64,000 nt of DNA from Paralithodes platypus (GCA_032716605.1 CM064519.1:14960399-15024398), one strand, 5' to 3'; counted from the first letter of the stretch, positions 10,527 through 21,615 are shown. Program-made: numbers and translations. The notes: generated by a model not told the origin, from the sequence alone.

Positions 10527-11443
10527 CTCCCCGGTGAAAACTGACGGACTCTCCGGCGACTGCTGCTGCTGCTGTTGTTGGCTGGCAGGCTTCGCTACAG
10601 TCGGCTCGGCAGTGGTGGTGGAGGTAGCGGCAGAAGACAGCCGGGGGAGGTCAACATCACCTACTGCGGCCAGATTAGTCACAGACGATGAAGAGCTAGA
10701 CGGTTGCTGGAGCGAGCGGGAGTTTTGAAGCTGTCGTGATTGATTAGCTTGTGACTGTTGACCTGACTGGGCGGATGACTGGCGCGCTAGTGACTGAACA
10801 GATTGAATGGTCAAATGGGATAACTTGGTTGTCTGGGACTGGGCTGTTTGGGGCGCTAGTGACTGAACAGATTGAATGGCCAAATTAGATGGCTGGGACT
10901 GGGCTGTTTGGGGCACTAGTGACTGAACAGATTGAATGTCCAAATGAGATGACTTGGGTGGCTGGGACTGGGCTGTTTGGGGCACTAGTGACTGAACAGA
11001 TTGAATGTCCAAATGAGATGACTTGGGTGGCTGGGACTGGGCTGTTTGGGGCGCTAGTGACTGAACAGATTGGATGGCCAAATGGTTTGATTTGGGTGGC
11101 TGGGACTGGGCTGCTTGGGGGGCTAGTGACTGAACAGATTGGATGGCCAGTGTAGGACCTGACTGGGACTGAGTGGATTGAGCTAACTGATGTGGCACCA
11201 TATGACCTGTCTGTGGCTGACTTGTTTGAGGGAGCACTGATTGACCCAGTTGTTGTTGCTGTGCCACCTGCTGCTGAATCTGTTGGGGGTTGGATGACCG
11301 AGCGATGGCCACCCCGTGCTGGGGGATATGGGGTGTGGCAGTAACCATGAGGTGAGAGTGCTGAGGGCGACGGTTATTGTTAGCACTAGCGGTGGCAGAG
11401 GGTTGTTGTTGTTGTTGTTGTTGTGGATGACCAGTCTTGGCAG
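10527..11443 (-). CDS. Host gene, second glutamine-rich exon with 23-residue tandem repeats
   Basis: A 917-bp exon (about residues 1160-1465). The acceptor is tcctttcag at 11444 and the donor GAG|gtaagg in phase 0. It opens with a Q run and continues HSHLMVTATPHIPQHGVAIA, a Q-rich linker, six tandem copies of a LAIQSVQSLAPQTAQSQ-type unit, and a Ser/Gln/Ala tail ending SPESPSVFTGE. The frame reads past the donor for some residues, but the perfect donor and phase agreement with the zinc-finger exon at 4197 favour splicing. The function is unknown; Q/S-rich composition fits a disordered transcriptional scaffold. Confidence 0.8.
10767..11150 (-). repeat. In-frame coding tandem repeat, 69 bp (23 residues), about 5.5 copies
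   Basis: Six successive units begin L-x-IQSVQSL and continue PQTAQSQPPKSSH. Five are complete or nearly so, one is 20 residues long, and the last is partial. Units differ by a few substitutions (LA/LD/LT; AP/VP/AR). Because the period is a multiple of three, unit gain or loss keeps the frame, so the length is likely to be polymorphic in the population. Confidence 0.88.
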
Positions 11444-12029
11444 CTGAAAGGAGACATAGGATTAATCTTTACAATTCACATGTCCGTAAGAATTTGAGAC
11501 GTGCATACAAATCTGATAAGTAAAGGATTAGTAATTAAACAATACATAAAATGGTTTACCATCGTTTTTCATTACATACATTGTAACAGCTCAGACGTGG
11601 TTGCCTTTCCATAATTGGAATATAATACAATAAAGTCCCGTCACAACACCGCCTAAACATTTCATCACTTTGGCTGATGTTGGCATAGCGCTAACCGCGC
11701 CACACCAAGACTCAAGTAAGTCCAACTGCAGCACCTGTACCTGCAGTATCTGCAAACAACACCAGCCTCAACAGTGCTACAACAAGACAGTAGACTCTAC
11801 TGTCTCTCAAGACTCTATTCTACATTAGGCAACTTCGACTTTAGAACAACAAAATCCTGCCAAACCACTGCCCCACCATGTAAACACTGTGGCCGACACT
11901 GACGTGGCGCCAAACAGTGCGCAGCGCCCAGGTAAGACTAGTAGAGTCCCCAGTGGCACCTATTCACACCCCACCAGCCTCGGCAGTGCCATACCAAGAC
12001 AGGGCAATGGCAAGGCTTTATTGCAATTG
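11444..12029. other. Intron with weak unclassified repeat
   Basis: No ORF or element end is evident. Short phrases such as acaacagtgctacaac and ggctgatgttgg recur at 9340-9450 and 10330-10380, suggesting an old dispersed repeat. Confidence 0.35.
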
Positions 12030-12682
12030 TATTTCAATATTCAATAGTGGACAAGTTTTGCTACTTGGAAGATATCATCTCTGCTGGTGGTGCAGCCGAG
12101 GCTGCCGCTATCACTAGAATTAGATGTGGTTGGGGAAAATGACAAAACTACTGCCAATTCTAAACCATAAGAATACTCCCTCTCCCCTCGAAGGAAAAGG
12201 TGTACGCTTCATGTATTAGAAGCGCAATGACCTATGCTTCAGAAACGTGCCCTGTCAAAGTGGATAATATCAACAGAATGGAACGTACCAAGATGAGAAT
12301 GGTGATATGTACTGTATGTGTGGGGCCAAACTCTGCAAGATAGGATATCTAGAGAAGAGCCGATGAGACAGTTAAGAGTATCAGTGATGAGATGCGTACA
12401 AGCATGCTGGGATGGTTTGGGTTTGGGCATGTGGAGAGAATGGATGAACTAAGTTTGGTGAAAGATGCAAGTCAGCGAATGTGGAGGGAGCTGCACCACG
12501 AAAGATGTGGGATGATCATGAATTAAAAGACCTGTTAAGTGAAGCAGCTCTGAGAAGGGCGGCCTGGAGTGCCACCATTAGGACGTGAGACTGGAACCCC
12601 ACTTTGTGTGGAGCACTCGGTCCTTAAATGTATGTATGTATGTATGTATGTATGTATGTATGTATGTATGTATGTATGTATA
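12030..12682 (+). mobile_element. LINE B 3' fragment with (TGTA)n tail
   Basis: Diverged copy of the C-terminal part of LINE B (compare 21612-20800): a decayed YLGDTISAGGGAEAA-like stretch, TMKRMPLPLKGKVYASCVRS equivalent, and VERMDE. It ends with about 14 tgta units at 12627-12681. Multiple frameshifts. Confidence 0.82.
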
Positions 12683-12705
12683 ATCTGGTGATAAAGATTT
12701 GCTAA

Positions 12706-13134
12706 TTAACCCTTGTCTAGCGGGGTGTTTTGGGCTCATTTGGGCATATTCAGGCCTTCCTGCATGATAAATCAAGCATCTGCATGAACAAAAAAAATTT
12801 ACCAAAAAACTAGGCACTAAAAGCTTCAAAATGAGACCAGAACGAGCTACGTAGCACTCGTGGTTCTCTTGCAGTGATGCCACGAACATGGGAGTTTAGC
12901 ATATATCGGTATATTTTTCCCAGCTATGCTCACTACTGGCTACACTGCCGGCCTCTCGAGAACACAGGGAACATGAGTTAATGGGCGGCGGTAAGCCCTG
13001 GGAGTCGGCTGTCTGGCCCGCTGCGCTCCCGGCCATTTGCACTCTATTTTAACCCTTTAAAAGCCTTAATAATGCTCCTAACTTGCTGCAAATTGGTGCA
13101 CGACTTAAGTCGAGCGCCGCCAATAAGGGGTTAA
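12706..13134. mobile_element. TTAA element, 429 bp (family W), copy 1
   Basis: TTAA on both sides. The left end ttaacccttgtctagcgggg and reversed right end ttaaccccttattggcggcg form imperfect TIRs. Nearly identical to 44105-44534, implying recent activity. Non-coding. Confidence 0.88.
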
Positions 13135-13319
13135 AATATAAAATACTAGTATCTTTACTGTTATTTTATGATGTGCATAATAATATGATAACTGGTAATA
13201 CAGTACCTAAAATATTTCAAATTATCAAATTATCTCATTACGTATATAAAGATCTACCAAGAAAAATATAAAGCATAAATTAAATGTCACATTTCATCAA
13301 CCGACATAATCCTGTGGCA

Positions 13320-13560
13320 TGTTGTTGTTCCCCAGTCTGTCTGACCGAACAGCCCCAAGGTCCCGAGCAAGGCAAAGATCATAACAAAGGCGCCCCCATA
13401 AAACTCTCCCTGCTTACCATTAAGAAAGCCCAGGTGACCGAAGCCACTCCCAGAAGAGGGGCTGAGAAGGGTGCGGAAACGCCAGACACACCAAAGCCCC
13501 ACCCAAGGTCCAGTGCCCCTCAGCAATTATGAAGGGAAAGTTAAGGGGCATGTGGCATGT
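13320..13560 (-). mobile_element. R retroposon, 3' half
   Basis: Starts with gttgttgttccccag (the reversed (AAC)n end) and continues into the region matching the 3' 240 bp of the full copies at 24903 and 56875. 5'-truncated and diverged. Confidence 0.78.
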
Positions 13561-13779
13561 AAAGGTATCTACTAAAGTTAAAATAACACTGAACCGTCCA
13601 CTGCTTTCATGCATCCATTCAGACTGGAGAAAATCATTGATCAATTGCTTTGGGCTGTAACACAAGCACGAGTCAGCTGACTACCTGACTATGTGTGTCT
13701 GTTGTGTGCGTCGCGGACCACCCGCCATGGCAACTAAGCTTTCTCTAGTGTATTTTTTTTTTCTTTTTTAAATTAGTTT

Positions 13780-14015
13780 AACCAGACCACTGAGTTCCTC
13801 AAAAGAACTCTCATAGGCCTGGCCCGAAGGATTAGATCAAGATGGACAACTAATCAAGTCAAGATAAATAGGGAAGGGCAGGAAGTGAATAAATCTAGGC
13901 AGGCGAAGACACGCAGACATTTCTCGCCATTTCATCAGTTCAGCCGGACCACATGAGCTCCACAACAGAGCCCTTATAGGGCAGGGCCGAAGGATGAAGC
14001 AAGAACTGCTACACT
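13780..14015. repeat. Diverged tandem duplication of about 145 bp
   Basis: Two units start with (aaccagaccactgagttcct) and (agccggaccacatgagctcc) and each ends ggc(c/a)gggccgaagga. The same motif (gagctcagtggtctggttaa) occurs at 18510-18548 and 24850-24880, so it belongs to a dispersed repeat. Confidence 0.55.
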
Positions 14016-14519
14016 GCAACCCCAACTAAGAAGTGATCAAGGGCGAAGAATGAAAAGATCAAGAATAAGGTAGAAAACAAAATCACAGCGAGATGCAAAA
14101 AATGCATTAAAATGCAATGAAGTCAGCTCGGCCACATCAGCAACCGAAGAGACAAATCAGGTCAGGAGTCTACTACCTAGCCAGGCCAGGGAGACATGAG
14201 ATATAGGCTGCCCGAGGACAACCGAATGGGATAGAATAATAGAAGGGGAAAAACATAGAAAGAGGAATACAAAACTACTCAAAATTAGTCAAGCTGATGA
14301 CGAAAGCTCGAGGGGAGAGGGAGGGAAAGAACCCTAACCCTTCCCCATCAAGCCCCAGTCGCCAGACCCGAAGCCCCTCAACCGCGCTAAGGAGAGTAGT
14401 AACAGGGGAGTCCTGTAGTGTAGGTTCAAGTGGTTTTATAGTCCTGTAATCGCTCCAGGTGGCCATCCAATCTGCGCGGCCAAGACTCAATTTGTCCACC
14501 GGGGCAGCTATCCGGGCAA

Positions 14520-14690
14520 TTATAACACTTCACCCGATTCAGGTGTCAATATTTTTCTGGGCGAGTAATAGTAAGCCTGTAATGTTCAAGAATTCAGCCT
14601 TCAGCCGGAACATTTATTTATTGATAAATGTACAAATTTAGCTTGAAGGAAGTCTGGGAAGGCATTTATTATTATGTTCCTTCCAACAAC
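14520..14690 (+). repeat. Z repeat fragment
   Basis: Contains aggtgtcaatatttttctgg, gtaagcctgtaatgtt, ccggaacattt and tgtacaaatttagcttgaag in the same order as other Z copies (3540-3720, 29700-29860, 54370-54500). Confidence 0.65.
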
Positions 14691-15507
14691 CAACTATAGT
14701 CCTAAAATCGATTAATGAAATTTACAAATTCCCTGTTAGCCTCAGGGAACAAACTAAAATATATTGCTAAAAATGGTGAATAAAGCAAAAAATTTAATGT
14801 ATATAATTATGTACAGTATGTATATACACAGGCACATACCCCATAGCTGGGGGTGGCCGACTCGAGACAGAGCCCGAACAGGGACAACACAACACAAAAC
14901 AAAACAAAATATATAATATATTCACACACATCTAGGTCACCCAGTAGTAGTCCTGGATAACCTTTGCCAAATGGTAAAAATAACAGCTCGAATACTTAAG
15001 TACAATTTGAGTTATGAGAGATTGGGCTCAGAATCTCTGGCTTACATTTAATGAAAAGGATCATTATGATTAAAAGGGCCGCATCTCCAATACCAACAAT
15101 TTTAGAATCATCTGACAGGTTGTTGGCCAAACTGTCCAAGAATAATGAATTTGAAGATCAGAAACTGCTTCCAAGATCCATTTCCACCCTCCAACAGATA
15201 TTTGGTGGAGAAGGGGGAAACGAAAGAAATATATTAATATACAGTACAATCAAATCAAATCTAAACTAAACTTACTAACTGAAATACCATTTCCCAGGCT
15301 CATTGCCATGCTTCTAGGGTAGAGGGGAGGGGGAGAGGTGTCGTCATAGGAATTCTCTCCAATCTTCTAAACTATTATGAAAGGATAAAACGTACAATGA
15401 TAAATAATACAATGAGTAACCTATAGTGAAACAAAAAGCATCCGACCCGCAGCCATTTTATTCACATCAACAAATTAACCAGCAACTGTAACAGAGATAG
15501 TACAAAC
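14691..15507. other. Intron; only a LINE C end remnant at 14845-14940
   Basis: The remnant reads ctgggggtggccgactcgag and acagagcccgaacagggaca, matching the LINE C 3' UTR in reverse. The rest is ordinary AT-rich intron. Confidence 0.5.
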
Positions 15508-16388
15508 CCATATTATTGTTCATTTTCTGCTGCTGAACTTGTAAGAACTGCACCATGTCGTGACCAGCCTGCATTTGAGGATTGGACCGGGCTTGTTGTT
15601 GTTGCTGCTGCAGTTGTTGCTGCTGCCGTTGTTGTTGTTGCTGACGTTGCTGTTGCTGCAGTTGTTGCCGTTGTTGCCGTTGCTGTATTTGTTGTTGTTG
15701 GTTCATCGTAGTTGGGTCCATATGAGGATATCGCACCATCTGATTCGATTGGTTTGGCGCTGTCATCCGCACCTGCTGCTGTTGGGCGAACAGCTGTTGC
15801 TGCTGCTGCTGTGTAAGAGGCTGAGCGTTGACCTGTGACTGCTTGTTAATCTGTGTGTTCATGTGCTGCGGGTGGGACTGTGCATTCATGTGCGTCTGCT
15901 GTTGTTGGTACTGAGCCTGCTGCAAAACTTGACCTTGTTGCTGCTGATAACTAAAGTGCTGTTGCTGTTGAACCTGTAATTGCTGTTGCTGTTGAACCTG
16001 TAATTGCTGTTGCTGTTGAACCTGTAATTGCTGTTGTTGTTGAACCTGTAATTGCTGTTGTTGTTGCAAATTACCAGCATTGGCCACAAGGATCTGCTGT
16101 TGTGCCTGGGGAGGGACCACGATGATAGGCTGCTGCATGGGCGCCTGCTGTAAGGAGTCCGTGATGACGAACAGGGTCGAGTTGGGATCAGGGCGACCCA
16201 GCTGGTGTATCTGGGCAGACCTTTGTTGGTGTTCCATATAAGACGGGGGATTGCTGTTGGTGTTCAAGACTATGTTTGAGGACCCAGATGGTACCAAAGA
16301 GGACAGGTGGCCTATGGTAGTGACGGCAGTGGTAGCCTGGGGAGTTCCCTGCCACTCACTCGTCACGGGCTGCACTGCCGAATCACTC
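15508..16388 (-). CDS. Host gene, glutamine-rich exon
   Basis: An 881-bp exon (about residues 866-1159). The acceptor tttttgcag is at 16389; it is joined in phase 2 to the preceding exon through an Arg codon, and the donor is a gtttgt in phase 1. The first third is hydrophobic/Ser/Thr (TTIGHLSSLVPSGSSNIVL, then PIIVVPP). The rest is a long polyglutamine-type region with Met, Asn and His, including four copies of an eight-residue Q5-LQV unit at 15960-16075. It resembles activation or scaffold regions of arthropod transcription co-regulators by composition only. Long open frames on the other strand come from the CAG/CTG bias. Confidence 0.8.
15960..16075 (-). repeat. In-frame coding tandem repeat of a Q-rich octapeptide (24 bp)
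   Basis: Four near-identical 24-bp units encode QQQQQLQV. Third-position CAG/CAA changes are shared between units, showing recent tandem duplication of the whole 24-mer and not simple CAG slippage. Confidence 0.85.
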
Positions 16389-16596
16389 CTGCAAAAATAC
16401 AAAATTATCAACATCATAACTACAGTATGAATGACAATGAAGGAAGATGATGATGATCAAGACAACTACAGTACCAACTCTAATTGAATACAAAATCAGA
16501 CCACATCACAACTACTGTACCATTCCTAATTTGATACAAAATTCAGGCCCAACGCAATGAAAAAAGCCTCTGTAATTAACCACTTATAAGAAAGAT

Positions 16597-16722
16597 AGAA
16601 TAAGACGGGGTAATTACGCTGAGGGGTACTTCCACAGCAACGCCAATAATACCAATTCAAAGGCCTATAGCTCCGAAACTATTGCAAAAATTTGGCTGCT
16701 GTTGGGCTTAGGTTATTCAGGA
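16597..16722. mobile_element. Solo end fragment of the TA-flanked TIR element
   Basis: Starts agacggggtaattacgctga and runs through cgaaactattgcaaaaattt, the inverted counterpart of the right end of the element at 19785-20732. It shows the family has at least two insertions here. Confidence 0.6.
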
Positions 16723-17298
16723 TTGCCGACCCCACCGAGGGGGTTTCTACCCATGTCTATCTATCTATCTATCTATTGCCGTACGCCGTAATCCACGAAG
16801 GGGTGGCCACGAACGAAACACCCCCATGTACCTCTGTCCCCAGTCAGTCGACATCCCTCCTCCCGCTTTCATGCATATACTTCTTAACTCCATCCTTCCA
16901 ACTCTCACTCGGTCCACTTCACTCTCTCTGTCCTTCCACCTCACTCTAGTATGTCATTCTCTCATTCTCTCGCTTCCCATACGTTCCACATGGCCGAACC
17001 ATCTCAAGGTGTTCCTTTTCACACTTTCCAGCACATCGACATCCACACCACACCTCTATCGTACTTCCTTATTCATCTGTCTATCCCTCCATGTTACTCC
17101 ACACGCACTTCTCAAGTAACTAATTTCCACCCCTCACTCTTGGTTTGTGTCTCCACCAATCTTCATGCTTCACTCCTATAAGTCAATGTTGGGATTGCCA
17201 CACTGTCATGCAAGGAATTCTTTACTTCCATGCTGACCACCCAATTTCTTGTTACTGTACTGCTTTCAGCATTTCTACAACCCTCTTCCCCTGTTCAG

Positions 17299-18063
17299 AG
17301 AACTGCTGCCAATTCTGACCATGAAAAGAATGCCTCTCCCCCTGAAGGGAAAGGTGTATGCCTCATGTGTTAGAAGTGCAATGACGTATGCCTCAGAAAC
17401 ATGGGCCGGTAAAGTAGAGGATGTCAACAGAATGGAACGTAATGAGATGAGAATGGTGAGATGGATGTGCGGGGCCAGGCTGCAGGGTTGAATAACAAAT
17501 GTTGAGCTGAGGAGACGTTTAGGTATAAAGAGTATTAGCGAAGTGATGCGTACAAGTAGACTGGGATGGTATGGACATGTGGAGAGAATGAATGAACAAA
17601 ATTGGGTGAAAAAATGCAAGTCTGTGATTGTGGAGGGAGCTGCACCAAGGGGTGGACCGAGGAAGACCTGAGCTCAGACTATATGTGCCTATCTCAAATC
17701 CAAAAACTTGACAAGTGAAGCAGCCCTTAACCCTCTCCAACATATGACACGATTTTGAGCCTATTAGGGATACTTTAAAGCCTTTGTTACCATCAGGGGT
17801 ATTTAGAAACCTTTAGTTTAGTTACTTCAACCTCTGTAGTTGTCTTTGAGTTAGCTGTGGGCAGAAAACTAATTTTGGAGAGGTAATTATAAGAGTGAGA
17901 GAACTCTATTTCTTATTGCTAATCTGGCAACCTCTGCGTCATATGTGCGTGAAAGGGTTAACAGGGTTGCCTGGAACGCCGCCATTAGGACAAGAGACTG
18001 AAACTGCACTGAGTGCACGTGTGGAGCACTCAGTCTTAAAATTTGATGTACCGGTATGTATGT
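17299..18063 (+). mobile_element. LINE B fragment nested in LINE A
   Basis: Encodes a piece of the LINE B C-terminus (MKRMPLPLKGKVYASCVRSA, then MRMVRWMCGARLQ) and ends in a short tgtatgtatgt tail. Inserted in LINE A in the opposite orientation. Itself interrupted by the TTAA element at 17727-17961. Confidence 0.86.
17727..17961. mobile_element. TTAA element, 235 bp, nested in LINE B
   Basis: Precise insertion: LINE B reads cagcccttaacaggg at its uninterrupted copy near 50440, and here cagccc-TTAA ... TTAA-caggg brackets the element. Ends ttaaccctctccaacatatg and, reversed, ttaaccctttcacgcacata. Non-coding. Confidence 0.9.
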
Positions 18064-18500
18064 ATGTTGCACCTTCTCCCGCACTTCTTCATCCATACTC
18101 CCATCTTTACTCAGCACACTACCAAAATACTTAAATTAACTGACAATCATTTAACCTCACCTCACACTCTGTGGCTTCACCCCTTTCAAAGACCTTATCT
18201 TCCCCACATTTATCTTCAGATTCCGTTTTTCAGACACTGTTCCAAACATAATTACCAGACCCTGCAACTTCCATTCACTATCGCTCATCAGAACTGTATC
18301 ATCGGCAAACAGCAGTACTATACAGGCAACTTCCACTTGCTTCCCTCCCTTATCAGCGGTACACCAACATCCACTGCTCTTCCTTGTATTTCTTTCATTA
18401 CTCCATCCATATACTGTATACATTGAACAACAATGGGGACATTACACACCCCTGCTTTAACCTAACATTCAGATAAAAAACTCGCTCTGTTCATTCTCCA

Positions 18501-18565
18501 CCAGCCCTATGAGAGTTCTTTGTAGAGCTCAGTGGTCTGGTTAAACTAATATTAATATTAATTAA
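18501..18565. mobile_element. Short retroposed fragment with 13-bp TSD inside LINE A
   Basis: The 13-mer tgttcattctcca occurs at 18488-18500 and 18566-18578. The insert carries tatgagagttctttgtagag and gtggtctggttaa, a dispersed motif, and ends in aatattaat repeats, as expected for target-primed reverse transcription. Confidence 0.75.
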
Positions 18566-18975
18566 TTGTTCATTCTCCATGCACACCAATGCCTTTGCTC
18601 CCTCATACATGCTCTTCACTGCTTGCAGGAACTTGTCATCTACTCTCTATATTTTCAGTACTTTCCACATACGGTACCTTCTCTATCAACTCTGTCATAG
18701 GCCTTCTCCAAGTCTATAAAGGCAACATACAACCTTTGCCCGATCTCCAGATATTTTTCCAAAACACATTTCAAGGCAAAAATCTGGTCTACACATCCTC
18801 TTCCTTCCCAAACCTGTCCTACTCGTCGCATACCCATTCCTCCGTTCTCGCTCTCACTCTCTCGATCACTACCCTACTGTACACCTTCCCTAAGTACTAC
18901 GCTTATCAGACATATCCCCCGGTGATTACCATACACTCTTCTTTCCCTTTTACCCTTACAGATACAAACCTCCCC

Positions 18976-19551
18976 TTAACCCGGGAACTGCGGGGAGACT
19001 CTTAAGAGTCAGAGAAAAAAAAAATCAACTTTTGACATCGAATTTTTTTTTTTTTTTTTCTTTTTGCCCCTGGGCCATGCAAAATCTCAGTCCTCTACCT
19101 CCCCTCCTTCCCCACTTTCCTCCTCTCCTTCAGTTATCACCTATTTTCCCTGTTATTCCCTTATTCTGAGGTATATTTTCGTGCTAACATTAGAAATCCG
19201 GTTACAGGGTGTGGTCATCACTGATAGCAAGCGAATGCAAGAGAGAGAGAGCGAGTATCGATCGACTGTGTCTCAGTGGCCTTGGGGGAAATTGGCGGGA
19301 AAGCAGCTTGCCTCACCCATACATTATACAACTCGCGGGCTATATCTCCGATTTTGACCATCCAAACGCTGTTTTCACTCGTTTTATTGTTGTTTCAGGT
19401 TAATACCTTTATAATCAACCCATAATAGGCGCATATGGATAAATATTAATGCTACTAATGGTACAATGAATATTTTAGTGACGGAAACACCTCAAATACG
19501 TCAGCACAGGGGGACGTTTCCAATTACCCCCATGCGCACTTGTTAGGTTAA
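18976..19551 (+). mobile_element. TTAA element, 576 bp (family B) next to an exon donor
   Basis: Begins ttaacccgggaactgcgggg, has internal actcttaagag, a polyT tract, then tgggccatgcaaaatctcag and ends gcgcacttgttaggttaa. Its right TTAA lies about 30 bp from the donor of the host exon at 19582. Other copies: 23317, 24010, 31091-39247 (exploded by insertions) and 44551. Confidence 0.87.
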
Positions 19552-19581
19552 CTAGACTACAAACTGTATGTTATGACTGAC

Positions 19582-19691
19582 CTTGGTGTTGATCCTGGGT
19601 GGGTCGGGGATGCGGCCCCTGATGAGTGGGTGGTGGAGAGTTCCTTAGCCTTCTTTACAGCTTGCTTCACCATCATCTCTGCCGCAGAATC
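19582..19691 (-). CDS. Host gene, short exon (residues about 830-865)
   Basis: A 110-bp exon with the reading DSAAEMMVKQAVKKAKELS followed by a short Thr/Ser/Pro tail. The acceptor ccccatcag lies at 19692 and the donor is AG|gtcagt. It enters in phase 0 and leaves in phase 2, as required by the neighbouring exons. The first half is a short amphipathic helix rich in Ala/Lys. The exon is flanked closely by mobile DNA: a TTAA element ends at 19551, about 30 bp from the donor, and an AT microsatellite carrying a TIR element begins about 65 bp beyond the acceptor side. Confidence 0.72.
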
Positions 19692-19756
19692 CTGATGGGG
19701 CAGCACAATGACTTGTTACTACAGTACATTGTTAGACAACTTACAATATTTAGACA

Positions 19757-19758
19757 CA

Positions 19759-19790
<32 letters not shown>

Positions 19791-20730
19791 AGATGGGGTA
19801 ATTTCGCCGAAAATCCCGTATGTTGACAAATAGAAACTGCCACAAATGGAATTTTTAATCTATACATTCAGCCTTTCTGCTATAGATGCCCCAAAAAATA
19901 AACAAAATATAATGTTTTGGTCATGCTGCCGAATTTTTTAAAAAAGTCACTCTCGCGGCGAAATTACCCTGCCCGGCGGGGTAATTTCGCCGCGACCTAT
20001 TTTACGCATCATCTAGCTAGTAAACTAGAAAACATTATATGATTAATGGCCATACAAAACACTAGCACGCAGGTAAAAGCAATGAAAACATTCACAAACC
20101 CAAACTGACACTAAACATGCCAATAGAAAAACGTTGCACGCACACACACACAACTGAACAGGGCGGGCAGAGATGCAGGTGTGTCACATGTGTAGGCCTA
20201 GGCGCCACTGTGTCTATTGCGGGTGTGGACGTGTCTAGTGCGGGTGTGGAGTTGTGGACATGTAGTGCGGGTGTGGACGTGTCTAGTGCGGTTGTGGACG
20301 TATTTATTAGGCCTACGGGTGTGGAAGTATTTAGTGCGGGTGTGGACGTGTCTCGTGTGGGTGCGGCGTGTAGGTTGCTAATACAAAGTACCAGGCAGCA
20401 GCTGACGGCTACTGCCAACACTGTGTCACACGCAAACATACAAACAAACATACACACATACAAACCACCCACAAACACCCGACCATACCGTCAGACGCGC
20501 CGCTAGCCCCGGCTCCAGGCCCCGCGAAACTACAACAAAACCTAAGCCAAACTAGATTTACAACCTAAGCCAAACTAGCCATACAACCTAAACCAAACTT
20601 GCTCTACAATCTAAACCAAAACTGCTCTACAACCTAAGCCAAACTGCAGCCGAATCCATGCAATAGTTTCGGAGATATCAGCGTTTGAATGCAAATTATT
20701 AGCGCTGTGGCGAAATTACCCCGTCTTACC

Positions 20731-20771
<41 letters not shown>

Positions 20772-20785
20772 TGTATATATACAGT
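19757..20785. repeat. (AT)n microsatellite split by a TIR element
   Basis: About 26 bp of alternating AT at 19759-19784 and about 40 bp at 20737-20780 flank the element at 19785-20732. They are presumably one array that served as a TA-rich target. Confidence 0.8.
19785..20732. mobile_element. TIR element (948 bp) in TA repeat, Tc1/mariner-like by target
   Basis: Terminal inverted repeats of about 24 bp: agggtaagatggggtaattt (continuing cgcc) and, reversed, agggtaagacggggtaattt. Flanked by TA. The interior has a second near-copy of the end motif at 19970-19990 (ggcggggtaatttcgccgcg) and a 21-bp minisatellite (gcgggtgtggacgtgtctag) at 20215-20350. No transposase ORF. Superfamily assignment is inference from TA target and end style. 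Confidence 0.75.
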
Positions 20786-21111
20786 ATATATACACACACA
20801 TACATACATAACATTTTGAGACTAAGTGCTCCACACATACTTCAGTTTCAGTCTCTTGTCCTAATGGCGGAGTTCCAGGCAACCCTGTTCAGAGCTGCTT
20901 CACTTGTCAAGCTTTTAAATTTGAGATTGGCACGTATAGTCCGATCCCAGGTTTTCCTCGGTCCACCCCTTGGTGCAGCTCCCTCCACAATCATAGACCT
21001 GCATTTTTTCACCCAATTTTGTTCATCCATTCTCTCCCCATGTCCATACCATCCCAGTCTACTTGTATGCATCACCTCGTTAATGCTCTTTATACCTAAA
21101 CATCACCTCAG

Positions 21112-21615
21112 CTAATCATTTGTTATTCTATCCTGCAGCCTGGCCCCAGACATCCATCTCACCATTCTCATCTCATTACGCTCCATTCTGTTGACATCCT
21201 CTAATTTAACGGCCCATGTTTCTGAGGCATACGTCATTGCACTTCTAACACATGAGGCATACACCTTTCCCTTCAGGGGGAGAGGCATTCTTTTCATGGT
21301 CAGAATTGGCAGCAGTTCTCTGAACTTCCCCCAGTCACATCTAATTCTAGCGACAGTGGCAGCCTCGGCCCCACCACCGGCAGAGATGGTATCTCCTAGA
21401 TAACAAAACTTGTCCACCAGCTCCAATGACTCATTTCCAAAATTCATAGCCACAGGATCATCACTTAACACAAGCTCGCCTTTGCACACTACGCACTGAA
21501 ATTTCTCTATTTCTGACTTATCCTTCGGCAGGGGTCCCTTTATTGTACTACAGTGCTTACTCCCATGGTGCACCCAACATCGACAGATGCTACACCGAAT
21601 CGAGTTAGCGCCCAC
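21112..21615 (-). pseudogene. LINE B C-terminal zinc finger and tail
   Basis: A cysteine/histidine-rich stretch (IRCSICRCWVHHGSKHC, then FQCVVC) is followed by FCYLGDTISAGGGAEAATVA, RMPLPLKGKVYASCVRSAMT and MRMVRWMSGARLQD. After a stop at 21112 the frame-shifted remainder reads LGWYGHGERMDEQNWVKKC down to 20850. The finger behind the RT probably contributes to RNA or target binding. Confidence 0.82.

Larger units (their letters stand above)
16756..18975 (-). mobile_element. LINE A copy 2, interrupted by LINE B and a short retroposon
   Basis: Begins (TATC)n then attgccgtacgccgtaatcc, and reads leftward as LINE A to 17298. It resumes at 18064 (gcaccttctcccgcacttct) and continues to about 18975, where a TTAA element abuts it. 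The join restores the LINE A text at cccctgtt/gcacc. Frameshifts throughout. Confidence 0.86.

Noticed and set aside
10477..11155. Long plus-strand open frames opposite the Q-rich exons (also 15560-15838)
   Set aside because: They are complement shadows of CAG-rich coding repeats on the minus strand, with no splice or domain support.
20092..20506. Overlapping 128-129 codon frames on both strands
   Set aside because: Produced by a 21-bp minisatellite inside a TIR element; the two frames are complementary.
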